A DNA stretch of 64,000 nt from Glandiceps talaboti (Eukaryota; Hemichordata; Enteropneusta; Spengelidae), in the NCBI RefSeq assembly GCF_964340395.1, contig NC_135550.1, positions 33,760,176-33,824,175 of the forward strand, in the 5' to 3' direction. The notes under the pieces were generated by a model. That model searched no databases. It saw only the letters and a program-made list of their open reading frames with translations, and was not told where the DNA came from. This document shows, piece by piece, positions 12,901 through 27,390 of this stretch (position 1 is its first letter; every line of letters starts with the position of its first letter). Position numbers and translations under genes: made by a program.

Positions 12901-15900
12901 CTTTCCAAAGTTTTGTTAAGTAGTACCAATATAAAATTTATGCAAATATGCTTTATAGAGCAAAAGACCATGCCCATAGCACCAGTGAAATGATGGTGAA
13001 TATTGCAAAGATAACAACAGGGGTGGGTAGGCAAGTGGCTAAACGTTCACAACCAGCAACAGGGATGGGCACGAATCAGCGTAAGGCAGGATAATGTCCT
13101 TCCAATCTAATCCTCTGAAAATTACAATTATCAATCATTGTCAAAACTGTATAGTTGTGCTGCAGTGCCATTGATGTTCTTGTTCGTTATAACATCTCTT
13201 ATGTCAGTTTCCAGTTACAAAAAGTGCTGAAATATGAAAACTTTATTGAATGATATATATTTTATTTTGATCTAGTAATGTACATTTAACATTTTTACTC
13301 TTTATTTTTCTTCTGGCAGGGATAAGGTTCTTATAACTCAAGACAACTTTATCACAACACAGGAATTATTGATACAGAGTTCACTCATATCTGTACGTAT
13401 ATTTTCATGGTATTGCTGATATTTTGGAGAGCTACAGCTAAAAGACGTGACAGTTGAACTTGAAATTAACTTGTCATGAAATGTTTCTTTATTTAATGTG
13501 TTACACGCACATCTAAATATGGTTGTTTAGTATTCTAAATGTATGGCTAGTTAGTTATTTTGAAGAAATGGCTAAAAATCAAAGGTTATTCGTTCTTTCT
13601 AACTAAATATTATTCATTGCAAGTATTTTTATATAAAATTAAAAGTTAAAGGATTGATTTCAAAAAGACATGTATAAAATTTTGTATTCTTTAAGCCCAT
13701 TTAAGATAGAGAAGGAGAGTGTACAATTTATTTCTACATAATTTTAATCTTATGTCTCCCCTATTGATATTTACTTCCGTTCATTTCTTTTAGGAATCAA
13801 GCAGCAAAGTGAAAAGCATGGCATTTTCTACCAAGCATGTGTTTCTTTTGATTAACTCTAATCTTTATGTGAGAGATACCATGCAAACACAATTTGTCAA
13901 AGTAGATGGTAAGTGACTGGTATTGTGAATATCAAGGCTATACATCTCTCCATATACATTGCATTTCAAGTAGGGAAATAAGATTACAAGAGAGAAGTGC
14001 TTATGAAGTAGTGTGAGAGTTCTGCAATTGACTTCTGTATGAAAGTTTTAAACTTCAAGGAAGATATTTGTTACTTATTTTTTACTCAGGATTTATCCTC
14101 GAATAATGTGTGCGCAAATTGAATTCAATGAAAGTATTCTCATAATGAATATGTCTTGTGATAATAGTTATATTTTTGTGTTGTAGGGTTACCCACAACA
14201 GGCTTGATAGGGTTGGTAGGAAGGCAAGCCTATCTCACTCTGTGCACTGACAGTCAGGTGAATGGGATAGTATGTTTGAGTAATAATAATAATAATATTC
14301 ATTTCTTTTATAGTTTATCTTTTACATAATCAAAGAAAATCTCAATGCGCTTCACACAAACACTATATAAAAAAATCAAATATAAAAAAAACATTACATT
14401 TGTAAAAATCACTAATACATTCATTTAAAATTAGACATTTGATTAAAATTGACAAATTGTGTAACCCAATAAATAAAACTTAAAGTCTAAAAATAAAACT
14501 TAAAGTCTAAAAATTTGAAGTTACAAAAAACTGCAATATTTTATGAAACAAACAAACTTTCACTGTGCCCCACTGGAAAAGTATGCTTTCCGAAATAGGT
14601 GCGTTTTTAGGTTTGTTTTAAAAGTAGACAGAGAAGGTGCATTGCGAAGAGTATAGTATTGGATGTGTTGTATTAGAGTGTTGTATAGTGTTCTCTAATA
14701 CACATACATGTGCTAGGATCAGTGTTTGCTACCATTTATGAATAATGATTTATATTAGGTTAGATTAACCTGACAAAAAGATACACTAGTAAACAAACAG
14801 ATAGATAGGGAAGGATAGATAAAGTGGTAGGGTTAATGGTAGGTGGGGAAGGATAGATAAAGTGGTAGTGTTAATAGTAGATAGGGAATGATAGATAAAG
14901 TAGTGGTAGGGTTAATGGTAGATAGGGAATGATAGATAAAGTAGTGGTAGGGTTAATGGTAGATAGGGAAGGATGGATAAAGTGGTAGTGTTATGGTAGA
15001 TAGGGAAGGATAGATAAAGTGGTAGTGTTAATGGTAGATAGGGAAGGATAGATAAAGTGGTAGGGTTAATAGTAGATAGGGAATGATAGATAAAGTAGTG
15101 GTAGGGTTAATGGTAGATAGGGAAGGATATATAAAGTGGTAGTGTTATGGTAGATAGGGAAGGATGGATAAAGTGGTAGCGTTAATGGTAGATAGGGAAT
15201 GATAGCTAAAGAGGTTGGGTTAATGGTAGATAGGGAAGGATAGATAAAGTGGTAGCGCTAATGGTAGGGAAGGATAGATAAAGTGGTAGTGTTAATGGTA
15301 GATAGGGAAGGATAGATAAAGTGGTAGGGTTAATGGTAGATAGGGAAGGATAGATAAAGTGGTAGGGTTAATGGTAGATAGGGAAGGATAAATAAAGTGG
15401 TAGTGTTAATGTTAGATAGGGAAGGATAGATAAAGTGGTAGGGTTAATATTAGATAGGGAAGGATAGATAAAGTGGTAGGGTTAATGGTAGATAGGGAAG
15501 GATAAAGTGGTAGGGTTAATGGTAGATAGGGAAGGATAGATAAAGTGGTAGGGTTAATATTAGATAGGGAAGGATAGATAAAGTGGTAGGGTTAATGGTA
15601 GATAGGGAAGGATAGATAAAGTGGTAGCGTTAATGTTAGATAGGGAAGGATAAAGTGGTAGGGTTAATGGTAGATAGGGAAGGATAGATAAAGTGGTAGT
15701 GTTATGGTAGATAGGGAAGGATAGATAAAGTGGTAGCGTTAATGTTAGATAGGGAAGGATAGATAAAGTGGTAGGGTTAATGGTAGATAGGGAAGGATAG
15801 ATAAAGTGGTAGTGTTAATGGTAGATAGGGAAGTATAGATAAAGTGGTAGTGTTAATGGTATAATAGGGAAGGATAGATAAAGTGGTAGCGTTAATGGTA

Positions 15901-16885
15901 GATAGGGAAGGATAGATAAAGTGGTAGCGTTAATGTTAGATAGGGAAGGATAGATAAAGTGGTAGGGTTAATGGTAGATAGGGAAGGATAGATAAAGTGG
16001 TAGTGTTAATGGTAGATAGGGAAGTATAGATAAAGTGGTAGTGTTAATGGTATAATAGGGAAGGATAGATAAAGTGGTAGCGTTAATGGTAGATAGGGAA
16101 GGATAGATAAAGTGGTAGGGTTAATGGTAGATAGGGAAGGATAGATAAAGTGGTAGGGTTAATGGTAGATAGGGAAGGATAGATAAAGTGGTAGTGTTAA
16201 TGGTAGATAGGGAAGTATAGATAAAGTGGTAGTGTTAATGGTAGATAGGGAAGGATGCCATGGATAAAGTGGTAGGGTTAATGGTAGATAGGGAAGGATA
16301 GATAAAGTGATAGGGTTAATGGTAGGTGGGGAAGGATGGATAAAGTGGTAGGGTTAATGGTAGATATTGATATGGTTTCTTGACAGAGGTTATATAATAT
16401 AGATATATAGATAGATTGATAGATTTTGATGTGTTGAAAAGTATAAAATAATCGAGAAAATGCTCCAGTATAAACTGGAGAAGACAAAGTAATATTTATG
16501 ATGATTCATCTGTATTTATCTTGTATGCATGCAAAGTTTATAATATTCTGACTGAAAGTTATACATTTGTCTGCCTATACCTGAATAGGAAATGCCAGCA
16601 GTAATTGTTTGGACCATTAATACAGTGTATAGCATACATGTAGGTCAATCAGTTTATGATATTGACATTACTGATTATATTGTACCACAAGACATCATCA
16701 CATCTGTTGCTGGATTCTCCCCAAGTGCTGATATTGAAGTAAGTTGATAGCAATTTCCAAGCTCAGTTTGTTGGTATGTATTGAAGCTATTTTACTCATT
16801 TGAAAATACTTTGTATACATAAAAACCCTATCAGACTTTTTTGTATTATATTAATATAAGTGAATGTCTTTGACAAAATTTTAAA

Positions 16886-16922
<37 letters not shown>

Positions 16923-18928
16923 TTTATTTGTCATGTCGATCATGAAATTTTCGTTGCATTGACAGAAAATAGACAAACTACATATCCACACAGTTTACAT
17001 TAATTAAATACATAATCCATGAAAAGTAAAGTTAGGATTACAATACATATAAATACATACATACAGACAGTAGCGGTTACATGTTATTTATGAGATGAAT
17101 AGATCTTGGAACAAAGCTATACTTAAATCTGTTTGTACGTGCACGTGGTACTCTGAGGCGACGACCACTTGGTAGATATTCATATTCTGTATGTAGTGGA
17201 TGTGTTGAATCTTTGATAATTTTTGTAGCAGTCTTAAACGATTTGAGTTTATACAATGTAGAGTTATCAGATAGTTCGTAGAATTCATTACTAACTAATT
17301 TTCTGCATATGTTCCTAGGACGGTTTAGATCGTGTTTAAGATAGGTATCCAGCATATCATAGAATGCAATGTTCGCATAACTGAGGACTGTATAAATAGT
17401 TGAATTGTAGAACAAAGAAATGTCATTCGAGCTAACATTTAATTTCCTCATGGACCTTGCAAAATACAACCTTTTATTTGCTTTTTTGAGCTGATTGTCC
17501 ACATGTTGAGCAAAGGACAATTTATCATCAACCATACAGCCAAGATATCTACAGATTGTACCATCATCATCAGCTTGTGTCTTAAAGTCTTCACTGTTAG
17601 TGACTTTTCAGTATATGAAAGGTTTAATTGTTAGTTGGAAATATTCTTTTAATTAGTCAAGTTCAAAACTGTTTGCAAAAGATAGACTTGGTCTAGGAAT
17701 AATTCATTGATCATAATTACATTTGTAGGCCAGTATTGGGGATGTTGTTTATATGACTCTGCCATCAGAAATTGGAGTATCAGTTAAAGTGAATACTGGA
17801 AACCAGTCTGTATATGTCTTTAGCAGTATTGACACCAAGTCTAGAGTCTGGTCTTATTTTCCATACTCTATTTCTAATCTAGACTCTGCAAATGGCACCA
17901 CATCAGGTGAGTTATGGATTTAACTGCAGTGCACATCAGTCACTGCAGTGTTTACATTCAAATACCATAAAATTTGCTATCTTTATTCCAGAATCATTTT
18001 TACATCTAAAATTTGAAATATTAGTGAAGATTTACTTCTCAGCACAACTGAACTGAGGTTCAGGAGTGACTAGGCATGGCAAATTGTTTTTGTGTTGATG
18101 TGTGTTTGTGAACGACTTGAATTCAAAACCAAAAGACTGATTGCCTTAATTGGTATTTGATATTTACTTTTGGTGTCTAGTTTGGAATTATCACTCACAG
18201 CATAGATGTGCAAATTAAAAACTACTTACACACCAGATTGGCCTGAAATAATGATAATGAATATTAACAATAATAATATTGGTTGTTATATAGCTCTTTC
18301 CTATACTGAGCTCAAAGAGCTTCACAAATATTACCCCTGGCACAGGTCTATAGCAACACAATCGCCCTTAAAGGTGATTCAAAATGCTCACATTCACTAT
18401 TGCTATTTTGCTAGATGACATGTTTGTGAAATGTATACTGGTTTTAAAACTTTAAAAAAGCGTCTGCAAACACCTTAAAATGACCTTTTTTCAGTCAGTT
18501 CCCTTCGGATTTACTTCAAGAGTTTTCGGGTATTTCCGGTCACCACAGGATTTTATGACATCATAGAGAGACATGGTTAGCACGTAGCCTATGACGAGTG
18601 TATAGTCAACAGGTGAATAAAACTCAACAGCATTGTGAAAAAATACATTGCTAGTGGTTGTAATAGACATCAGTAAACAAAAACTACAGTCTACATGTCT
18701 TATTAACCAACATTTACTGATATTTACTCACACTTCCTGACTAATTGTCAGTGTCTGTGGGTATAAATGCTAAAATATTATGTCCCCATATTATGGCAAA
18801 ATAAATCAAAATGGATAGACTAGATATACATAAACACTTGTAATGTCGCGTGTTTCACATTCAGTGACTTTTATTTATCTGATTTTCAGTAGTGCTATAG
18901 GCATGATAGGGATCGCCCGGCGTCTGTC

Positions 18929-18969
<41 letters not shown>

Positions 18970-21900
18970 ATGTGTGTGTGTGTGTAAACAACTTAAAGTC
19001 AAAAACCGCTGAACCGATTGCCACGATATTTGGTGGGTCCATTACTTTGGGTGTCTAGTTGAGAAATTGTTCAAATCAAAATGATCGCATCACAGGTGTG
19101 TGATTTGGGTCAAAAAATGTGATTTTTGGTCAAAAAACTTAAACTCAGAAACTACTGGGCAGATTGGTGCGAAATTTGGTGGGAACATTCTTAAGGTGGT
19201 GTAAAGTAAGATTTGTTCATGACGGGATGATTCCATCAGTGATATGCAAATTAGGGCTAAAAATGTGTCTTTTTGGTTAAAAATCTATAATTCTAAAACT
19301 ACTGAGCAGATTGGGCTGAAATTTAATGGGAATGTATCTAGGGATGTATGGACGAAGAAATATTAAGCTTACCATGATTCCATGAGTGATATGCAAATTA
19401 GGTGTAAAAATGTTCATTTTTGGTCAAAAACTTATATCTCAAAAAGTACTTGGTCAATTAGTCTGAAACTTGGTGAGATGTTTCTGAAACTGTTATTCTG
19501 CAGATTTTCTTAAAAACATTTTGACAAAATTGGCCCTAGCGACCATGACCACGCCCTTAGCAACAACCAAATGGCAGTATATTTTGGTCAAATAACAACA
19601 TCATCTGGTAAGCAAGTGAGTAAACATTCAAAAAATGTATGCAAATACCCTAGCAACCATGACCACGCCCATAGCAACAGCCAAACGGTGGTGTATTTCA
19701 CAAAGATAACAACAGGGTTTAATAGATAATTGAATAAACATCCAAAAAATGTATGTAAATTTGCATAGCAACAAGACCACGCCCATAACAACAGCCAAAT
19801 AATCACGTATATTGCAAAGATAACAACAGGAATAGAAAGACAGATGAATTAACATTCAAAAAATGTATGCAAATACCCTAGTAACCATGACCACGCCCAT
19901 AGCAACAGCCAAACGGTGGTGTATTTCACAAAGATAACAACAGGGTTTAATAGACAATTGAATAAACATTCAAAAAATGTATGTAAATTTTCCTAGCAAC
20001 AAGACCACGCCCATAGCAACAGCCAAATGATCACGTATATTGCAAAGACAATATCAGGAATTCATACACAAGTGAACAAAAACATACACAAATGTATGCA
20101 AATATATCTAACAACATGACCACGCCCATAGCAACAGCCAAATGATAGCATTTATCGTAAAGATAGCAACATGGTTGGATAGGCAACTGGATAGTTATTC
20201 AGCAAATAAACACCTATTGTTAGCATAGACTAGCATATGGATAAACATTTTTAAAAACTACAGTTGTGCTACAACGCCATTGGCGGTATTTTTATTATTT
20301 GCCGATAAGAAGCATCACAATACCATCGACATGCATGATGTGCGTTGACGGCACATTTGAGCCTACTATACTCGTACTCGCTGATGTCGCCTTTTGAACG
20401 GCACATTTAATAACAAAGTAAACATATTTTATCTCGAATAGATATACTAGCTATTAGAATACCCATATTATCAGCAATAAAAATTGTAAAGAATTACAAA
20501 ATTTCGTGAGTTTCGTGTTGTCATTTATATGACTTTAGCAACTGGTCTTGAAGAAAACTTGTATGGTTTCCCTTGTTGCGATATCACTTCATACAACAAG
20601 CCTATTTAATATTCATTAGAAGAATTTTGTAACGAATCATGGTATTCGAAGTATACTGTTTAGGAAACCAACAAATCAAATATCGCGATGTGTTCATGAT
20701 ATATGATTGGACAATATTGACGTCGGCAATCAAGGTCGTGACCCCAGCACATGGTTATCAGAGAAAGTCTGCAACTAGATATTAGACACGTTCGCTTCGG
20801 TCCAATTCCTCAGTGTTTGGTTTGACGTTAGAGACATTATTTCTGTACGACTTTTGCAATATATCTAGATAATAAATATGGATTATTTCAACACATGTGG
20901 ATAAATTCAACCCGAATGTGCTCTCCGAGTCCATACGTACATATATACACCCCCACTTCAGCTTTGATCGGCGGAACTCCCGGAACTATCCTACGTATAT
21001 ATACTGCTGTGACTGCGGTGACTGCCCGTGAAACAAAACTTGACAACACTACCCACCTACCGATAATCAAATATATAATAATCACATGTACACCGTGATA
21101 AAAACACGCAATAATTCGAGTCCCCAACACGTTGATGAGCCCTACTTCTGTTCAGTCCGACTGCGAGTTTCTGAGGTTTTACATGGGTCTCAGACTTGGA
21201 CTAGAGTATCGTGCCCTAGGCCCTAGACAGCCCTGGCAGAAAATGATATATGTAAACTTGTGTTCACAAGCATTGTGACAATACTAGACCACAACGAAAA
21301 CTGTGAAACATTTACAGGTCACTCTCATTTTATATATGGACAACAAAATTAGGTCGGCCACAGTTCCATTTACATGCAATGACTCGGAGCATGATTCCAT
21401 ATGCTTGGAGCAAATCGAATCAATAAGTGTATTATGGGACCAACAAATATATTATGGTACTGCTTGTCCTGATACATCTTCTTGAAGTTTCCAATGGGTA
21501 TTCTTATACCTAGTATATTTATTGGAGATGAAATAAAAGGCGACGTGAGTACGAGTATAGTAGGCTAAAATATGCCGTCCTCGGATGCCGCTGACCCCGG
21601 CCCTCAACGCATCACGACGGCATTGTAATGCTTCTTCTAAGCAAATGATAAAAAATCAGATAAATAAAAGTCATTGAATGTGAAACACCCGACATTACAA
21701 GTGTTTATGTATATCTAGTCTAGCCGTTTTGATTTATTTTGCCATAATATGGAGACATAATATTTTAGCATTTATACCCACAGACACTGACAATTAGTCA
21801 CGAAGTGTGAGTAAATATCGGTAAATGTTGGTTAATAAGACATGTAGACTGTAGTTTTTGTTTACTGATGTCTATTACGACCACCAGCAATGTATTTTTT

Positions 21901-24900
21901 CACAATGCTGTTGAGTTTTATTCACATGTTGACTATACGCTCGTCATAGGCTACGTGCTAACCATGTCTCTCTATGACGTCATAAAATCCCTTGGTCTAG
22001 GTGTGACCGGAAATACCCGAAAACTCTCGAAGTAAATCCGAAGGGAACTGACTGAAAAAGGTCATTTTAAGGTGTTTGCAGACGCTTTTTTAAAGTTTTA
22101 AAACCAGAATATGTTTCACTAACATGTCGTCTAGCAAAATAGCAATAGTGATTGTGAGCATTTTGAATCACCTTTAAATACTTCCTCAACTTCCTGGGGA
22201 GCATATATTGCAGCTTTTGTAAGCACATATGATTAAGGCATTCCCATTGTAACCTTTATCCTAGCAAGTCCCCGGTTATACAGCTTGGTTGACTAGGGCA
22301 CAATCATTGTTCAAGTCTTGCCCAAAGACTTTAGCCATTCGGAAACACAGTGACAGACCTTGAACCTGCAACCTGCATGTTCCAAGCTGGTCACCATTTG
22401 ACCATCATGACTCCACATAAAATTTGGTGATGTGGGGATTAAGAATTGTTTGTGACACGATGATCACATTATTGATATTTAATTAAAAAATGTGTCATTT
22501 TGGTTATAAAATCTATAATAACAAAACTAAGCAGATTGGCCTGAAATTGGTTTGGATGTTTCTAATTATTCGTAGACGACAAACTTCATGACATGATGAT
22601 TATCTCATAAACAGTGATATGCAGATTAGGTCTAAAATTGGTATTTTGGTCAGAAACTTATACCATGGAAACTACCTGTTGGATGGTGGCTGAAATTTGA
22701 TGGAGTGTTTACAACAGTGTTAATATATTTTGCTACGTTGTTCAAGACATACAGGCATTTACATAATTTTCACACATGACTGGATTGGCATTGGCTAGCC
22801 TATGAGACAATGTGCGACCACTAATATAAGGTCTAACACTAAACAATAGACGGCTAATAATTTTCATTTTGTATTTCTTGGCAATAATGTGTAATATAAG
22901 TGATGTAAAATCATAATGTAACTCTACAACCCAAAGTTCACAAAAATGCCTTTGTTTCCTGGTGGTATTCCCTTTTAACATCAAATGTCCTCTTGCAGTA
23001 AAATTAGTTGGATACTTTCAAATAGTTCGTAGAAGTTGTCATGAGAGAAAAAAGAAGTTATTTAGTTTTTTAAGCCATTCAGAATTGTCTAAGAATTTTT
23101 GCAGATACACATGAGAAAATAATTGACTAATAATTGATCTCTGATAATAGATTGATATCAGATTGCCATTATCACCTTTCTTTTACATGATGTCCTTGGA
23201 AATAACACATTCTTTTATATTCTAAGTACCGTACTTTGTGGTTCAGTTAAATCATAAAACTAGCCATTAATCAACTTTTTTTCCATTCAGGACTATTTAG
23301 AATACTGTTTCTTCCTGGAGTTTATACAAGTTTCTGGTTTTGGAGTACAAAGCATATTTACTACAGTATGCATAATGGTAAGGCGTAAAAAACAATTGTG
23401 TAGTTCCGATTACATTCAATTAAATAGGTGGGGTAGGTATCGGGAGATTTTTTATTTTATTTTATTTTATTTTTTTTTCATGTGTGAGTGTCTAGTTCAG
23501 GTTTTCCATTGTTTTCCAAATGGTCTCTGTGCTGTTTATTTCTTCCTATCACTGAGATGTACAGCCATTACAGATTGGAAGAATAGTTTTATATTGTCTT
23601 TTTAAGTTGATGTCAGTTTCCATACCCACCATTTCTTGCGAGACTTCACGATTTTCGCGATTTTATTATTATTTTTCTTGAATACATAAAAAGTTTAGGG
23701 TTGGTGTGAAAAACTAGGTGGAGTTGAGTAACCAGAACAAAAAAACTTTTTTTATTTGGTACTTTATAATATAATTACCAGATTTAAACTGAATGCCTCC
23801 TGTAAGGTCGAAACCATAGATCTTTGGGCCTATACACATTGTTGGAATGTAAAATTCTGAAATATAGTTATTATACATGATGTACCACTTAATTGGAAAA
23901 TTAATTACAGAATCACAGAATGGATACGAACTCCCATGCCTTGAATGACTCAAAATGTTCAAAGAAAGTGCATGTTCATGTAAAATTTTGACATGCATAG
24001 CCTGGATTCAACCAAATCTTGCACAACTGTCGGATTCAGAAGTCCAATTATACACTTCACACATGACTGCATGGTGGCCATATTTGTCACATAAAAATTC
24101 ACAATATGAAGTAGGAAGTTGAAATGTTGGGGAGTATGTTTTCAACAAAGACTTGTTCCACAGTGCAGCATATTACTGCCATAGACCTTTTTAAGCTCCA
24201 ATATCAGCAGCAGCTGAGTGGAGCTAAATTTAAGGGTTAGGTTGGTAACATTTCTCAGACATGCAACATGTGAACCTACAAAGTTGACATGTCATATGCC
24301 GGGACATATGTAATTTGACTGAATAGTTGCGTTATTTTGTAGTTGACAATAAGTGCATAACTCAAAAACTACTACATGTAGAGATTCCATTCAAGTATCT
24401 ATATCTTGGGTCATTTATCAAAATCTAGCCATTTTCTGCATATCAGAGACACAACAGAGACAACAGAGTTTCTACGAAGACTTGTTCTATTTTCATCTTC
24501 TGAAACCAGCTGTCAGGTTGCTTTCAATATTTGGTGTGCATGTTCTGGGGTTATTTTTGGTCAAAATATATATTTTTGACTTCTCTGAAACTGATAGTTG
24601 GATTGTTATGATATTTTGCATGCTTGGGGCTTTGAGGGAGTCTATTCAGATTTGTTCATGCCAATAAGTATTATGGGCCATTTTCTATTTTTAGCAATTT
24701 TTTTATGTCTGAAACTGGTGGTTGGATTGCTTTGATAGTCACACTGATTGTGCCCTGGGGGGGGGGGGAGTCTATTCAGATTTGCTTATTTCAAGTTGAT
24801 ACGTGTAATTTTCTATTTTTGGCAGATTTTGGGGGTAATTTTCTTCGGCTGGAAAAACTCAATTCCACCATGATGAATGACAACTATACTGTCGTGAAAC

Positions 24901-27356
24901 ATTTCAGAATAGAATAGACAGAAGAAATTTATTTTGAAGTCATAAGCTAATGGTGATTGGAGATGTGTTTAGTAGAGAAATTTTTGACTGGGTTTATAGT
25001 GATGTTTGGCCTGAGAAGAACAAACGTTTTACTACTATGGTGGTATATTGTTAATTGTAGCATAGTTGAATTGTTTCTAGACAATGTTCATCAATACAAC
25101 ATCATTTATTCACCTTGTCCATCTCCCTTTATGTACCATTTACCATAATATGTAATAAAAAAACCCCAAAAACTGTATAGCTATTAAAACCCTACAGTGC
25201 AAGGAACATGTTATCTTTAAAATATTCCCAAATAGTGCATGTAATGCACAATGAAACAACAGAGAAATAGAAAGTTCACATGTTCAAATTGAGTATTTCT
25301 TCTTATGTATGAACTAGGTGCCTTTGTTGATGTTTTGGTCAAAGGTGATGGATCCACTTCTCCATCACTGGAAGACACTGATGAAATAATACAGCAAGTT
25401 AGTCTGTCTACGAATGGAATAATTATAGTTCTTACATCCCAAAATAATATGTACTATGGACTGACAACTCTAGACAGTGTACTAAAGGTAATAAACAGAA
25501 AACAATATGTTCACCATTTCATTTAGTTATCGAAACATGGAGAACAAATAAAATGTGATGTCATTGCACAATCACACACACAATCACACACACACAATGT
25601 TTAAGCACATGTCATTGATGAGGTCAAAAATGTTTGCCAGTGTAAGTGGACTTCACATTCAAAATGATCCACTTTCAATAGTCTTTTCAAATTGTTACGT
25701 TTTCATGTGCATGTTTGTGTGCAAACACAAAATAAATAGCATTTGTAAACACCTTCTTGTCACAGTAAAGCGGGTCTTAATTTTATATACTGAAATTGAA
25801 ATGCCAGATGTCAATCTTGTGTGTAATGAATTATTAATATATTGTACATTCCATGAGTGTATATCTTTTCCTTTTAATATTTTATCTCTTTCTTTTGATT
25901 CAGCTTCCATTAAGGGACCTTTCTTCATCCAAGATGGCAATCTTTGTAGATCATCTGGGAACATTGTATTATATTACAACAGAAAGGTGATATAAAACTA
26001 CAGTACCTCCTTTTTCAGAGGACTGAATCTCAATGTGACATCCACCCAATGTTTTGTTGAAGGATAACCTAAGCAGGATTCATAAGATTTGTGTGATGGC
26101 ATGCTTATCTCATCAAATTTCACTGTTAACAGGTGTCAGTGGTATATATAAGTGTTGAATGTAAAGAGACAATTGGATTCTAAACATGGTGGAATTTTTA
26201 CTGGAATTTTATCTCGGCAAAAAGACCTGAACAAAAACAAACAAAATATTGCTATTTGATATTTACAGTGTTTGATACTTACACAAAATTGTTGCTTAAG
26301 GTTGCTATATAGTATGAATTCTACCCTCATTTTCTTATCTATTCTTGAATTGTGTTGTGCAGACATAGCCAGTAGTTAATTATCCTACATGGCCTATTTT
26401 TTGATACGATGTCAAGGGGGTTTTCATTCATACATTTTATGAAATTTCGATATCATACCTTATTTCCCTGGGCAATTTATATGTGTCTTTCTTTCTCATT
26501 TCAATCCCACAGTGATTTATTTCTAATTATTGAAATAAGATATTTGCAAAATTTACACCAAAATTCATAGCAAACAAATTATTTGCTTCAAATAAAAAAA
26601 TATCTGTGCTCATTTTCTTGTTCACATTGACATATATTATTCTTTATATTATTAACTGATTATAAATATTAAATACACTTTGAAAACAAAGAATATGGTA
26701 ATATATAGGTAACTTTTCATTGCACAGATACTAGTACATGGTGTTCTGTTATATGAAATGAATATATAAGTATACCGGGTAATATAATTTTTCCTAATTT
26801 AAATGGTGTGGCATGCAACTATACTTTGAGAATTTTTCTAAGTGTTAGTATTCTGAATTTCAGGTGTGATCAGGAGAGGGTATTGTTATAACCTTGACAT
26901 GTTAAAATAATACCAGATAACACTTTGGTTTTAGTCCTTGCCTATCAAAAAGTTCTAGGGGCTCAAGGGGAACCCCTCCTGTACCTACCCTCACACTGCT
27001 CCCTTTTATTTTGATTCAAATTTAATGTAGCATTATTACTACCTTGACATGTTAAAATAGCACCAGAAAGCATTCTTTTAGTCCTTCCATTTCAAAAATC
27101 TCCAGGGACGGGAAGGGGAAACCCCCTGTACCCACCCCCACTTGCCTCCCCAATAAACTTTGATTCAACTTTAATATACCTCCTAATTTACAATTATTGT
27201 ACTCAGCTACTTTGGGAATAAGTTCCACTCATTGTTTCCTTTTCCCTTTGAAATAAGCTACATCCGTCATGTTATGAGGAAATTCAATTTCAAAATAAAA
27301 AGTTTTGTTTGTTTGTTTGTTTGTTTGTTTTGTATGTATGTATGTATGTATGTATG

Positions 27357-27390
<34 letters not shown>

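Noticed and set aside
14800-16367. Regular repeats that could suggest a CRISPR-like array
   Set aside because: Units are contiguous without unique spacers and the genome is eukaryotic; it is a minisatellite.
25555-25995. 146-codon plus-strand frame
   Set aside because: It overlaps the CatSper exon 25904-25986 in a different frame; splice sites and phases of neighbours support the shorter exon.
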